DNA of 64,000 nt from Sulfurisphaera javensis (GTDB taxonomy: Archaea; Thermoproteota; Thermoprotei_A; Sulfolobales; Sulfolobaceae): positions 372,001 to 436,000 of the forward strand of contig NZ_AP031322.1 of NCBI RefSeq assembly GCF_041154675.1. Reading direction: 5' to 3'. Positions 52,362-61,551 of the stretch are shown piece after piece (the stretch's first letter is position 1; the number at the start of each line of letters is the position of its first letter). A model generated the notes under the pieces. The model searched no databases, was not told the DNA's origin, and worked only from the letters and a program-made list of their open reading frames with translations. The position numbers and the translations under genes are program-made.

Positions 52362-52819
52362 TATTTAAATGTTTTTAATAATTCCTTTAATACTTTTATT
52401 TTAGTAGATACATCATTGAGAAGAGCAATTAGATCGTCTCTTCTTCTCCTAAGGGATAAAGGAAAATTTATTCCAATCATTTTATTTTCAATAAAATTTA
52501 ATTCTCTTTCTATCGTCTCTCTGAGTTCTTCATAGTATAATAAAATGTCAAATAAATCTAAAACTATCTCTTTTTCCTCAAATCTTATTGAAAAATAAGG
52601 ACAAATATAACATATTATTGGATGAGGATTCATTCTATTGTTACTTATCCAATTTGCCGGAACGTTAGTATTTGTAACTTTAAATTTCTTACAGTAATTG
52701 CCATCATAATATGCACATAAATCTCTCTTCTTCTTTCCTTCAAAAAGCAAATCCCGGTAATTAGGAATGTGTGAAGATAAGGTAATGTCTATTAAAATTT
52801 CTCTAAACTTTTCCATCAA
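52361..52819 (-). CDS. Cysteine-rich protein of unknown function (152 aa)
   Basis: Not recognised. Four cysteines form a likely metal site: C35-x7-C43 and C70-x2-C73 (YYDGNYC, ICYICPYF). The C-terminal half is helical with basic residues (SLRRRRDDLIALLNDVSTKI). Zinc or an Fe-S cluster is possible. The gene is coupled with the methyltransferase downstream, so it may deliver or recognise its substrate. It is divergent from the four-CBS protein. Confidence 0.65.
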   Translation of the reverse strand: MMEKFREILIDITLSSHIPNYRDLLFEGKKKRDLCAYYDGNYCKKFKVTNTNVPANWISNNRMNPHPIICYICPYFSIRFEEKEIVLDLFDILLYYEELRETIERELNFIENKMIGINFPLSLRRRRDDLIALLNDVSTKIKVLKELLKTFK

Positions 52820-52865
52820 ATAATAAACTAAGCTTTTATGTACTTAAATTTTGTATACTAAATTG

Positions 52866-53672
52866 ATGAGTATAATTAGAGAGCCTATAATAGTGAGACC
52901 ACATGATAGTTTATTACATGCAATAAAGATTATGACAATGGAATACGTACCAAAGCTTGTAGTAGCAGATGAAAATGAAGTTCCTTTGGGTTCTTTATCT
53001 CAAAAAGATGTACTTAATTTTATTTATAAAATGGGGGAAAGAGACTTAGATAACGTTTATGTTTCAGAAGTAATGAGAAAAGATATTATAACAGTAAATA
53101 ACTCAATTGAACCATTAGAAGCATCACAAATTATGATAGAAAAGAAAGCTCCATTGTTAGTAGTTACTACAGATAGTGGTAAACTTTTGGGAATGATTAT
53201 TAAAAGTGATCTAGCACAGTATTATGCTTCACTGGTTAAAGGTATTCATAAAGTTAATGAGTATATGAGCAAAAATCCTATCTCAGTCAATAAGAATTCG
53301 ACACTAGATGAAGCAATAAAAATACTTCTAGATAAGAATGTCGGAAGATTAATAGTAGAAGATGAAGGAAAAATATTAGGTACTATAACAACTACTGATC
53401 TATTATATTTAGCTCCTGTCTTGAAAATAAAGGATATAAAAATAAAAGTTAAAGAAGTTATGACACCAACTATTGTAGTTATGGACGAAAACGAGGACTT
53501 GAGTTATGCTGCCAAGTTAATGGCTAATAGAAAGGTAAAAGGAATACCTATCGTTAGTGCTAATGGAGAAGTTAAGGGAATTGTTACAACCACTGATATA
53601 GTTAAAGCTCTTGCTGATGAAAAAGTTCGAAAATACTTACTAGAGTTAAAACTATACACTTCTACTTTTTAA
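52866..53672 (+). CDS. Protein with four CBS domains
   Basis: 268 residues from the ATG at 52866 ([20 protein letters not shown]); an upstream TTG (52851) is less likely because an A/T box near 52843 would place transcription start after it. Four CBS motifs occur in two Bateman pairs, with repeats such as [28 protein letters not shown] and [14 protein letters not shown]. Such proteins sense adenosine nucleotides. No catalytic domain is attached, so it is a stand-alone sensor. The end overlaps the next convergent gene by 11 bases. Confidence 0.85.
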   Translation: MSIIREPIIVRPHDSLLHAIKIMTMEYVPKLVVADENEVPLGSLSQKDVLNFIYKMGERDLDNVYVSEVMRKDIITVNNSIEPLEASQIMIEKKAPLLVVTTDSGKLLGMIIKSDLAQYYASLVKGIHKVNEYMSKNPISVNKNSTLDEAIKILLDKNVGRLIVEDEGKILGTITTTDLLYLAPVLKIKDIKIKVKEVMTPTIVVMDENEDLSYAAKLMANRKVKGIPIVSANGEVKGIVTTTDIVKALADEKVRKYLLELKLYTSTF

Positions 53673-53958
53673 TTACTTCTAGTTTATGATCTATACTATT
53701 TTCTTTATCTCGTCTATCGTCTATTTTTAATAAAGTTACCACTCTTTTTACTCCCATTTTTTCTAGCTCATCATTAATTTCTTTAAGTAAATATCCAAGT
53801 TGTGTTAAATCGTCTAATTCTATCGTTGTCATTGAAGGAGCGGGATAATACTTTATACCTTTCTTATCTAATATTTCTAACACCTTCCTAATATATTTTG
53901 AAATACTTGTAGATGAGGTTCCCAGAGGTTCAATAGCTATATCAACTAGAACTTTCAT
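53662..53958 (-). CDS. Thiamine-binding-type protein (MTH1187/YkoF-like)
   Basis: 98 residues. [40 protein letters not shown] and [16 protein letters not shown] are the characteristic blocks of the MTH1187 family, a small ferredoxin-like fold. Related bacterial YkoF binds the thiamine HMP moiety; the archaeal role is unproven. The assignment is from family knowledge. Confidence 0.83.
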   Translation of the reverse strand: MKVLVDIAIEPLGTSSTSISKYIRKVLEILDKKGIKYYPAPSMTTIELDDLTQLGYLLKEINDELEKMGVKRVVTLLKIDDRRDKENSIDHKLEVIKK

Positions 53959-54057
53959 ATATTATACTTTCTCATTTTATTTTTATCTTTTATGCTATTA
54001 AAAAACAAGTAGTTTAAAGGAAATTTTAAATGGTTTTGTTATAATAGTTATTACTTG

Positions 54058-54483
54058 ATGGAAGTAGAACTAGCTAATCTATTAAGAAGCCATGGACTAA
54101 AAGTAACCCCACAAAGATTGTCAATACTTAGAATGCTTTATAAAGGAGGACACTTTAGCGGTGAGCAAATATATAATGAATTAAAGAAAACAGAACCTAG
54201 CATAAGCCTTTCTACAGTTTATAATACTCTTAACTCATTAGCAGAAGCTGGAATACTTAACTCATTTGAAATTAATGGGATTACTTGGTACGAAATAAAG
54301 AGAGATTTACATGTAAATGTGTATTGTCAGGACACAAATGAAATAATAGATATTTCGAATGTAGATCTGAAATTCCTATATGACGAACTAGAAAAAAACG
54401 GAATTCATGTTAAAACATTAAATATAGTAGCTATTGCTGAATGCTCTAAGCTTTTGAAAGAGCCTCAAACAAGTACTTCTTAA
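54058..54483 (+). CDS. Fur-family regulator lacking the CxxC zinc pairs
   Basis: 141 residues from the ATG at 54058 (a TTG three bases earlier also reads in frame). [20 protein letters not shown] and [17 protein letters not shown] are the Fur winged helix. [10 protein letters not shown] is the metal-sensing His segment. The usual structural zinc C-x2-C pairs are each reduced to one cysteine (C90 and C129). It may sense iron, manganese or peroxide without a structural zinc. The end overlaps the convergent nucleoside hydrolase by 38 bases. Confidence 0.88.
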   Translation: MEVELANLLRSHGLKVTPQRLSILRMLYKGGHFSGEQIYNELKKTEPSISLSTVYNTLNSLAEAGILNSFEINGITWYEIKRDLHVNVYCQDTNEIIDISNVDLKFLYDELEKNGIHVKTLNIVAIAECSKLLKEPQTSTS

Positions 54484-55366
54484 ACTTTAATGAGTCTACC
54501 TTAGTTACTATTTCAGCATTAGGTTTGCTTTTCTTTAAATTATACCAGTCTATTAGCATTGCACCTCTAGATTTAGAACATAGATCTACTGTTACATATT
54601 TATTTATCTTTTCAGCTATTAATGAGTTATCATAGGCAATAGTTACTGTAAGAGAGTCGGGATGAACACTTCCTTTTGATCCTACTGACTTAGAATATTC
54701 TCTTAGTGTACGATTTACTCTTATAAAAAATTCCGATCTTTTACTTCTAATTTTTTCTATCTTATCCCATTCCTCATCAGTTATAGTTGCTGTCTCTTCA
54801 GCAACCTCCCAAGGCACAATAGTAATGTTAAAGCCAGCATTAAGAATAATGTCTACTGCCTCTGGGTCTACCCAGAAGTTAAATTCTGCTAATTCTGTTG
54901 TATTTCCTCTAGAAAAAGCTCCTCCCATTACCCATATTTTTTTAATTCTATTTGCAATATGAGAATCTTTTAGATAGGCTAACGCTATATTAGTTAGAGG
55001 AGAAACGGCCAAAATCTCTAACTCTCCATTATATTCCTTAGAAAGTCTAATTATTGCATCCACAGCAAATTCACTTTCAGGTTTTTTTGACGATTTAGGA
55101 TATTCCCAATCTCCAAATCCGTTTTTACCATGTACCTCTTCTACAGTCCTCCATTGACCTAATATAGGCCTTCTCGCACCTAAAAAGACTGGAATATCTG
55201 ATTTACCTAAATACTCCAAAGTAAATAGTGCGTTATTAACCTCATTTTCGTATTTCACGTTTCCTGCTACTATTGTAACACCTACAACTTCAAAAAAATC
55301 TAATGCTAGCATTAAGGCTATTGCATCATCACTTGCTGTGTCTGTATCAAATATTACCTTTCTCAT
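54446..55366 (-). CDS. Nucleoside hydrolase (IunH family)
   Basis: 306 residues. [18 protein letters not shown] holds the calcium-binding aspartates D7, D9, D13 and D14. The later [20 protein letters not shown] and the Asp at its end complete the active site. It splits nucleosides to base and ribose for salvage. The base preference is not evident. Upstream, a CTAGAC/GTCTAG palindrome (55406..55423) may regulate it. Confidence 0.92.
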   Translation of the reverse strand: MRKVIFDTDTASDDAIALMLALDFFEVVGVTIVAGNVKYENEVNNALFTLEYLGKSDIPVFLGARRPILGQWRTVEEVHGKNGFGDWEYPKSSKKPESEFAVDAIIRLSKEYNGELEILAVSPLTNIALAYLKDSHIANRIKKIWVMGGAFSRGNTTELAEFNFWVDPEAVDIILNAGFNITIVPWEVAEETATITDEEWDKIEKIRSKRSEFFIRVNRTLREYSKSVGSKGSVHPDSLTVTIAYDNSLIAEKINKYVTVDLCSKSRGAMLIDWYNLKKSKPNAEIVTKVDSLKFKKYLFEALSKA

Positions 55367-55405
55367 TTGATTAAATAATCTTTAAAAGAAATTTTATCCT
55401 TATGG

Positions 55406-55423
55406 CTAGACTAATATGTCTAG
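55406..55423. promoter_or_regulatory. Palindrome CTAGAC-N6-GTCTAG, possible operator
   Basis: A perfect 6-bp dyad with a 6-base centre (TAATAT) lies about 40 bases before the nucleoside hydrolase start and 118 bases before the SMC-like gene. Its size and location fit a dimeric regulator binding between divergent genes. The regulator is not known. Confidence 0.4.
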
Positions 55424-55541
55424 TTAAAAATTTTGTAGTAAATTCAGTTTATACTTTTTAACCTCTAATTTATGATTATTTCTATAGTATATGTAATATG
55501 TAGGCATAATATTTTTAAGGTATAAAAATAAAAAGCAATCA

Positions 55542-57296
55542 ATGAAGATAAGAGTATCAAATATAGGAGGAATAACTAGAGAACTAACTTTGTATATGGA
55601 AAAAGGACTAACGTTATATAAAGCACCTAACGCCTATGGAAAAACTTCTCTTACAAAGGCATTAATTTCATTGCTAACCTCATCAATAACCCCTGCAGAT
55701 CTCTTAAACGTATTTAGTGATGAAGGCTATGTGGAAGTAGAATTGGATGGAAAACTTTATTATAGAAGATTTCACAGAGTTAAGAATAGAATAGAAGAAG
55801 AAAAGAACTTAATAATGGACGATGATAGAGCACTATTACTTTCTTATTTCTCCCCAGAGAATCAACTATTAGCTAGAATTATAACAGGAGATGAAAACGT
55901 AGAATGGTTCATATCTAAAACATCAAAAGTACAAGAATTAAAAACTAAAAAAGAGGATTTAGAGAAAAAATTAAATGAATTAAAAGCTCGACATGAAGAT
56001 CTAAATAAAAAGTATCAAGAGATAAAGGAAATAACTAGGGAACTTGAAAGAGTAGACGAGGAAATTAAAAAACTGGAAAGAGAGAAGAAAACCGCTGAAA
56101 TAAATACAACGCAGACTATAATACTGACTAGACAAAATAGATTAGCTGAACTTAAAGCCAGAGTAGATGCTAGGCAAAAAGATCTTAAAAATTATAAAGC
56201 TAGATTAGAAAAAATAGAAAAAGAAATAGAAGATTTAAAGCAAAGAGCTAATCCTGAGCTCAAAGAGAAAATTAAAAATGAATTAAGCGAAATTAATAAG
56301 AAACTTCAAGATTTAACTTCTAAGCGTAATAATATTGAAATAGAATTAGGTGTGTTAAACCGAGTATTAGATGAAGTTAAAGAAGCAGAGAAAGCGCATG
56401 CATCCACATGCCATGTTTGTGGAAGCAAAGTAGATCCTTCAATCTGGAAAACTAGAATTGATATTATATTAAAAGAAATAGAGGAAACAAGTAGAGCTAA
56501 AAATGAAATAGTGAGTGAACTAAATACATATCTATCAAAGAAAAATGAGTTAGAAGCTAAACTTAATGAAATAGATAAAGCTGAAAAGTTACTAACTGAA
56601 AAGATGACACAAAAAGAAAACTTAGAAGCAAATATAGAAACCCTTCAACACCAAGTAGCTGAGCTAGAAAAACAAATTAAAGAATTAGAAGAAAAGATAA
56701 ATGAAATAACTACTTCTTACTCTATGGAGACAACTGAGAGCGAAATAGATAAGAAGTTAAATGAACTAAGGAAGAAAAGAGGAGATTTAGAATATCAGTT
56801 ACAAACCTTAGGTGTATCTAGTAAGATTCTTGAAGAAATTACTTCAATACAAAATCAAATAGAAGATTTATCTAAGCAAATAGATGAGTTACAAAGAGAG
56901 TATATTAGAAGACTTACTGTAATAAGAGAAAGATTCACAGAAATGGCCACCTCATTACTTAGAGAACTAGAATTTGATTTTACCGCTGAGATAGATAATA
57001 ATTATAGGCTTATTATCAAGAGAAAAGGAGCTCAACTAGAAATTAGAAAATTATCTTCTTCAGAAAGGACAACTGTTGCCCTCATATTAGTTCTTGTAGC
57101 ATTAAAAGAATACTTTAAGACACCATACTTCATCGTTGACGAATCATTTATGACATTTGACCAAAGAAGATTTGAAAAATTACTAAAATATTTAAATGGA
57201 GTAGTAGATTACATTATCATAACAAAGAGTGATGAAATGGTGCAACTAACTAATGAGACAGTTCCGGTGACCATGGCACATCAAGTTGTTTCATAA
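55542..57296 (+). CDS. Rad50/SMC-superfamily ATPase with zinc hook (coalescin ClsN candidate)
   Basis: 584 residues. An N-terminal ATPase half (1-130) is followed by a coiled coil with a CxxC hook at 290-293 (CHVCGSKV), a second coil and a C-terminal ATPase half. Motifs are weaker than in Rad50: Walker A APNAYGKTS lacks the first Gly, the signature reads LSSSE rather than LSGGE, and Walker B is YFIVDES. It is smaller than the Rad50 in this window. Sulfolobales have coalescin (ClsN), an SMC-type protein that makes chromosome compartments; this gene is a candidate, not proven. TATA near 55509..55519. Confidence 0.8.
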   Translation: MKIRVSNIGGITRELTLYMEKGLTLYKAPNAYGKTSLTKALISLLTSSITPADLLNVFSDEGYVEVELDGKLYYRRFHRVKNRIEEEKNLIMDDDRALLLSYFSPENQLLARIITGDENVEWFISKTSKVQELKTKKEDLEKKLNELKARHEDLNKKYQEIKEITRELERVDEEIKKLEREKKTAEINTTQTIILTRQNRLAELKARVDARQKDLKNYKARLEKIEKEIEDLKQRANPELKEKIKNELSEINKKLQDLTSKRNNIEIELGVLNRVLDEVKEAEKAHASTCHVCGSKVDPSIWKTRIDIILKEIEETSRAKNEIVSELNTYLSKKNELEAKLNEIDKAEKLLTEKMTQKENLEANIETLQHQVAELEKQIKELEEKINEITTSYSMETTESEIDKKLNELRKKRGDLEYQLQTLGVSSKILEEITSIQNQIEDLSKQIDELQREYIRRLTVIRERFTEMATSLLRELEFDFTAEIDNNYRLIIKRKGAQLEIRKLSSSERTTVALILVLVALKEYFKTPYFIVDESFMTFDQRRFEKLLKYLNGVVDYIIITKSDEMVQLTNETVPVTMAHQVVS

Positions 57297-57588
57297 GCAG
57301 TTTATTTAAATCTGTTTTTACAGCCTCTTCAACATCTAGAGGAACTTTTGTAATTTCAGTAAACCAACCTACTAAGGCAACCATTCCTAATTCTTCTGCT
57401 TTTTGTTTTAACCACAAAGCTACAGCTAAACTAGCTTTTGTTGGTTTAAATATAACTACGGAAGCGCCTATAGACGAACTAGAAATTTTTATTGCATGTT
57501 TAGATACTGTCTTCCATCTAGTCTTCGTTATTATCTTAACCAACTCTTTTGCTCTGTCTCTTTCACCTATTGCATAGAATATTATCAT
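57250..57588 (-). CDS. Unknown protein (112 aa) overlapping the SMC-like gene end
   Basis: Not recognised. The protein has mixed alpha/beta character with a hydrophobic middle (VSKHAIKISSSSIGASVVIF) and ends VPWSPELSH. Its last 47 bases run antisense to the end of the SMC-like gene. The next gene in its direction is that convergent gene; the gene behind it, also minus strand, is a CBS-zinc protein. Reading frame length and regular codon use make it likely real. Confidence 0.6.
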   Translation of the reverse strand: MIIFYAIGERDRAKELVKIITKTRWKTVSKHAIKISSSSIGASVVIFKPTKASLAVALWLKQKAEELGMVALVGWFTEITKVPLDVEEAVKTDLNKLLMKQLDVPWSPELSH

Positions 57589-57664
57589 TAATTTAAAAAC
57601 CGAATTCTAAGTACTTAAATCTATTTACAAAAAACTAAGAACATTATAATGTCTAATTTATTAA

Positions 57665-58159
57665 TTAACCAGAACCAGCTCCGCAACCGCAGTATCCATA
57701 TTCATCTATTTCCATACCACATACTGGACAAATATATCCAGTGCCCTTTACTTCTTCAGCCCCTTTTTTAAATTGAAAGAAGTGAGGATCTAAAATAGCT
57801 TTCGATAAATCTCTAATTGAAACTATTCCTATAACCTTTCCATCTTTACCAATTATTGGTAAATGTCTAAAACCATGATCTAACATAACATCTAAAGCAT
57901 CGGTAACTGGAGTTTCTTCTGTTACGCCAATAACATTTTTTGTCATGTAATCTTTTACTTTTGCATCTATTTTTCCATCAGCTACAACTTTAACCAAGTC
58001 CCTTTCAGTTATAATTCCAGTGACTTTTCCAGTCTCATCTATAACTACAAGTGCACCTAAATTATGCTTTTTCATTTCTTCGGCTGCATCCTTAATACTG
58101 TCATTTTCTTTAATTACATGGACAACTTTATTTCCTATAATACCTACTGTCAGATCCAT
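57665..58159 (-). CDS. CBS-pair protein with C-terminal zinc ribbon
   Basis: 164 residues. Two CBS motifs form one Bateman module (residues 5-125): [16 protein letters not shown] and [17 protein letters not shown] short zinc ribbon follows at the end, C144-x2-C147 ... C157-x-C159 ([18 protein letters not shown]). This arrangement is known for small archaeal nucleotide sensors that may bind nucleic acid through the ribbon. The target is unknown. Confidence 0.87.
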   Translation of the reverse strand: MDLTVGIIGNKVVHVIKENDSIKDAAEEMKKHNLGALVVIDETGKVTGIITERDLVKVVADGKIDAKVKDYMTKNVIGVTEETPVTDALDVMLDHGFRHLPIIGKDGKVIGIVSIRDLSKAILDPHFFQFKKGAEEVKGTGYICPVCGMEIDEYGYCGCGAGSG

Positions 58160-58232
58160 ATTATTTATACTGTATTTATAGTTGAAAAATCTTTCTTACG
58201 ATAATAATATTAAGATTTAACGCAAAAAAGAT

Positions 58233-58847
58233 ATGATGACATTAATAGCTTTCATAAGACATGGGCAGTCAATTTCTAATGTAAATAGAATTCTATCTGA
58301 TGAGTTGAACGCTTATCCATTAACTGATGAAGGAAGAAGACAAGCTCTTAATACTGCTAATGAATTAAAAAAACTTAATCCAGATAAGATATACAGTAGC
58401 CCAGTTCTTAGAGCATATCAAACAGCTATGATAATAGGGGAAGTCCTTAATATTATTCCAATAATTGATGAAAGATTAAGAGAAAGACAATTGGGTGAAT
58501 TAAATAACACAAAAATTGACCAATTAGATCACTGGAAATTAAAAATAGCAAGAAAGGAGATTAATGTTAAAGGAGTAGAACCATGGGATTCTTTAAAGAG
58601 AAGAATGGTAAACTTTGTCGAAAGTATACTTAATGAAGGTAATACAATAATAGCTGTAAGTCATTTTGATCCAATTAGAGCATTTTTAGCTTATATTTTA
58701 GATCTTGATGATATCTCAGCTTGGGGAATTCATATTCCTAATGCAAGTATAACTCTTGTTAATTGCAAAGATATATATAAGTGTAAGATTTTATCAATAG
58801 GCGCGCCAATTATCACAAGTGAGTTATTATCGAGATTGAAACTGTAA
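58233..58847 (+). CDS. Histidine phosphatase-superfamily protein (phosphoglycerate mutase-like)
   Basis: 204 residues. The RHG motif is [10 protein letters not shown] with the phospho-acceptor His; [20 protein letters not shown] and [15 protein letters not shown] supply the other Arg and His. It could be a 2,3-diphosphoglycerate-dependent-type mutase or a phosphatase for small phosphorylated metabolites. An ATG three bases in (58236) is an equally good start. Its end overlaps dtdA by 21 bases. Confidence 0.86.
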   Translation: MMTLIAFIRHGQSISNVNRILSDELNAYPLTDEGRRQALNTANELKKLNPDKIYSSPVLRAYQTAMIIGEVLNIIPIIDERLRERQLGELNNTKIDQLDHWKLKIARKEINVKGVEPWDSLKRRMVNFVESILNEGNTIIAVSHFDPIRAFLAYILDLDDISAWGIHIPNASITLVNCKDIYKCKILSIGAPIITSELLSRLKL

Positions 58848-59540
58848 TTTATACCTAGATAAAACTCCGATTATCTTCTCTCTTATTTTCAAGTTCACAT
58901 TATCAAATATTACTGTATCAATTTTCTCTGCTGTTTTTTCGATAGTCTGCAGAATTACATTCTCAGTTAAATCTGTAATGTAATATTTAGAGATAATATG
59001 ACCTATGCAACTCTTGTCAGCCAGTTTAGAAAAATATGGAGTATAATGAGTTCCACCGAAACCTACTATTCTCCTTTCACATTCTATCTTATCCAAGTTA
59101 TCTATTCCTTTTAATGTAGCTTTAACAAGCTTATTAACTATATTTTCGTTTTCCCAATATTCTTCTGAACTCCCTACTTCTACAAAAATAATGGGAATAT
59201 TCTGATAAGTAGGACCATGATGTGTTGCTTCTATAGTTTTTTCTATATTAATATCAATCTGTTTTATTTCCCTAAAAATTGAAGTTAAAAGAGAAGGAAA
59301 TGCAATTGCTAGTTTTCTTGGTTCTCCTCCCATTGTTTTGTCACTAGGATTTCCGGGATAATGAACAGTTAATGATGGGATTTTAGACGAACTCTCATGC
59401 CTAGAAAAAATTACAATTACATCTCCTTTTTCATACTTAAAATCGATTACATCTTCGTTTATTTCTTCAAATTTATATCCAAGTTTTTTTATTGTCCTTC
59501 CTACAGCATCAGAAATAGAATATAAGATCCTAATGTCCAT
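58827..59540 (-). CDS. dtdA: D-aminoacyl-tRNA deacylase (archaeal/plant type)
   Basis: 237 residues. [28 protein letters not shown] and [11 protein letters not shown] are the DtdA signatures, with paired His residues likely involved in catalysis. It hydrolyses D-amino acids wrongly attached to tRNA, for example D-Tyr. It abuts the FAD oxidoreductase gene, its ATG ending one base after that stop codon. That oxidoreductase belongs to the family containing D-amino acid oxidase, so a D-amino acid theme is suggested. Confidence 0.93.
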   Translation of the reverse strand: MDIRILYSISDAVGRTIKKLGYKFEEINEDVIDFKYEKGDVIVIFSRHESSSKIPSLTVHYPGNPSDKTMGGEPRKLAIAFPSLLTSIFREIKQIDINIEKTIEATHHGPTYQNIPIIFVEVGSSEEYWENENIVNKLVKATLKGIDNLDKIECERRIVGFGGTHYTPYFSKLADKSCIGHIISKYYITDLTENVILQTIEKTAEKIDTVIFDNVNLKIREKIIGVLSRYKLQFQSR

Positions 59541-60449
59541 TTACATCCCCTCAATTATTTTTAAAGCTTCCCTAGCTAGAAAAGGAGCTAATGCAAAACC
59601 AAACCTAAAACCAGAGACTATAATAGTATTTTTAAATACCTTTTTTATAATAGGCTCGCCATCATTTGATACACTTCGAATACCTACTCTAATCTTTACA
59701 TTTTTACTAATTGGAATAATTCTAGATACGATATTTAAATGATCTCTTACTATGTTGTAATTTATTTCTAACGAAGCATCCTTATTTGAGTCCCCGTTTA
59801 TGTACAAATTATTCTCACCTTTTACTATAATTTTGCCCTTATAATGAATAATTCCATTTAATGAATAGTTAGTTGATGTCACAATAAGATGACCTTTAAA
59901 AGGATTTAAATTAATTGGATAAAGTTCATTTATCCAGTATCCTCCAGCAATAATAAGCCTTTCTACTGATACTCTCTCATTTGAGCTAAATCTTATATAT
60001 TTAACTTCTTCATTTTCTACTTCTAATGAAATAACTTTCTTTCCTAAAAATACGTTATTTGTTGAAACTAATTTTTTGATCAATTCTTCCCCTTCTATGA
60101 AGAAACTATTTTCTATTTTTCTTATCTCACCATTTAACCTTATATTCGGTTCTAATTCATGTAATTCGTCTTCACTTAATAGTGTACCATTTAGTTTCTG
60201 ATCAGTAAGAGTATAAGTTATTTTACTATATACGCCATATCTCTTACTAATATCTTCATAAAATTTAATTGAGTCTAAACATTCTTCCATATACTTGCCA
60301 CATAAAGGGGGTATAATGGTCCAAAGACTAGCATTAGAATTAAGGTTTTCAATATTCTTAACTTCTTCATATATTTCACTATTCCCTTTATAAAGACTTG
60401 AAATTAATAACCCCGTTATTCCCGATCCAATAATAGTCAAATCAGCCAT
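59541..60449 (-). CDS. FAD-dependent oxidoreductase (DAO family)
   Basis: 302 residues. The FAD dinucleotide loop is IIGSGITGLLISSLYKG (5-21) and a second FAD segment is RLIIAGGYWINELYP. FRFGFALAPFLAREALKIIE closes the fold. DAO-family proteins include glycine oxidase and D-amino acid or sarcosine oxidases/dehydrogenases. The protein is about 60-80 residues shorter than typical members. Adjacency to dtdA hints at D-amino acid handling, an inference from position. Confidence 0.82.
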   Translation of the reverse strand: MADLTIIGSGITGLLISSLYKGNSEIYEEVKNIENLNSNASLWTIIPPLCGKYMEECLDSIKFYEDISKRYGVYSKITYTLTDQKLNGTLLSEDELHELEPNIRLNGEIRKIENSFFIEGEELIKKLVSTNNVFLGKKVISLEVENEEVKYIRFSSNERVSVERLIIAGGYWINELYPINLNPFKGHLIVTSTNYSLNGIIHYKGKIIVKGENNLYINGDSNKDASLEINYNIVRDHLNIVSRIIPISKNVKIRVGIRSVSNDGEPIIKKVFKNTIIVSGFRFGFALAPFLAREALKIIEGM

Positions 60450-60512
60450 AAATTATTTATAAAACATAAGATAAAATAAACTTTTTAAACAACGAGTAAA
60501 GATAAAATTAGT

Positions 60513-60911
60513 ATGACAACTGAAAAAGACCCCGAATTAGAAAAGCTATTAGAGGAGAAAGCAAAAAAACTAATAACACAAAAACCTAAAGGAGAAGTAG
60601 TTCATTTGGATAGCAAGAACTTTGATTCTTTCTTGGCATCCCATAAAATAGCAGTAGTGGATTTTTGGGCGGAATGGTGTGCTCCTTGTCTAATTTTAGC
60701 TCCAGTAATTGAAGAACTTGCAGAAGATTATCCACAAGTAGGATTTGGGAAATTAAATAGTGATGAAAATCCAGATATTGCCGCTAGATATGGCGTTATG
60801 AGCTTACCTACAGTTATATTCTTTAAAGATGGTGAACCAGTAGATGAAATAATTGGAGCAGTTCCAAGAGAAGAAATAGAGATTAGAATAAAGAACTTAT
60901 TAGGTGAGTAA
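60513..60911 (+). CDS. trxA: Thioredoxin
   Basis: 132 residues. A charged N-terminal extension of about 30 residues precedes the thioredoxin fold. The active site is WCAPC (C56, C59), with the cis-proline in SLPTVIFFKDGEP. Usual thioredoxins have about 105 residues, so the extension is extra. It is a disulfide reductant for enzymes and peroxiredoxins. A TATA-like CTTTTTAAAC at 60481..60490 predicts a leaderless mRNA. The next gene starts within two bases of its stop. Confidence 0.92.
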   Translation: MTTEKDPELEKLLEEKAKKLITQKPKGEVVHLDSKNFDSFLASHKIAVVDFWAEWCAPCLILAPVIEELAEDYPQVGFGKLNSDENPDIAARYGVMSLPTVIFFKDGEPVDEIIGAVPREEIEIRIKNLLGE

Positions 60912-60912
60912 G

Positions 60913-61551
60913 TTGAAGCCTATCCTTTTAGGGATACCAGGTTTAAGTTACTCAAGTTTTATGAAATGTAATCCTAGATTTTTACTAATGCTATTTAGTA
61001 GTACTTTTAGAGGAGTTGTACTAAATAATAATTTAAATTATCATCCTACACCAGCATGGTTAAGTGTTCTACAAATGGATTATGTAAAAACTGATCAGTT
61101 TCTGACTGCAATACCAGATCTTAAATTAGCCAAAATGACTGATGCTGTTTTAATAAATATACCTGTTACTAATCCTACTTATGGAGTAGTAAAACTGCCC
61201 TATGATAGTTCAATTTCTGTAGAAGAAGAATTAGGCAAAGTAAAGGAAGCTGTCTTTGAGTACATAGACGAATATCCAGTTATAGCTAGTGTAAATGCCA
61301 TTGATAGATTACTATTAAATGATGGGAAAGTGAACAAATGTGAAATATATAAAGCTGTGGACAACTTCGTTAAAGAAATTATAAATAAAGTAGAAGACTT
61401 CATATTATTCTCCCCGTATGGAGAACCAAAAGAGAATAAGCTTAGAGAACAGTACGGAATATTCTTAGCCTCAATACCTAGACCGAATGAACACGAAACA
61501 GTAAAGTTACCAGAAATTGGACAACTCTTCTTAAGGCTTTCTGGAAGATAA
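60913..61551 (+). CDS. Unknown protein coupled to thioredoxin
   Basis: Start chosen at TTG 60913 (then KPILLGIPGLSYSSFMKCNP) because AGGTGA lies five bases upstream; the GTG at 60904 lies inside that ribosome-binding site. 212 residues. It starts with a strand-loop GIPGLSYSS like an alkaline-phosphatase or phosphodiesterase metal site, followed by NYHPTPAWLSVLQMDYV, and near the end SPYGEPKENKL. The resemblance is weak and the metal ligands are not complete. Coupled expression with thioredoxin is likely. Confidence 0.6.
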   Translation: MKPILLGIPGLSYSSFMKCNPRFLLMLFSSTFRGVVLNNNLNYHPTPAWLSVLQMDYVKTDQFLTAIPDLKLAKMTDAVLINIPVTNPTYGVVKLPYDSSISVEEELGKVKEAVFEYIDEYPVIASVNAIDRLLLNDGKVNKCEIYKAVDNFVKEIINKVEDFILFSPYGEPKENKLREQYGIFLASIPRPNEHETVKLPEIGQLFLRLSGR

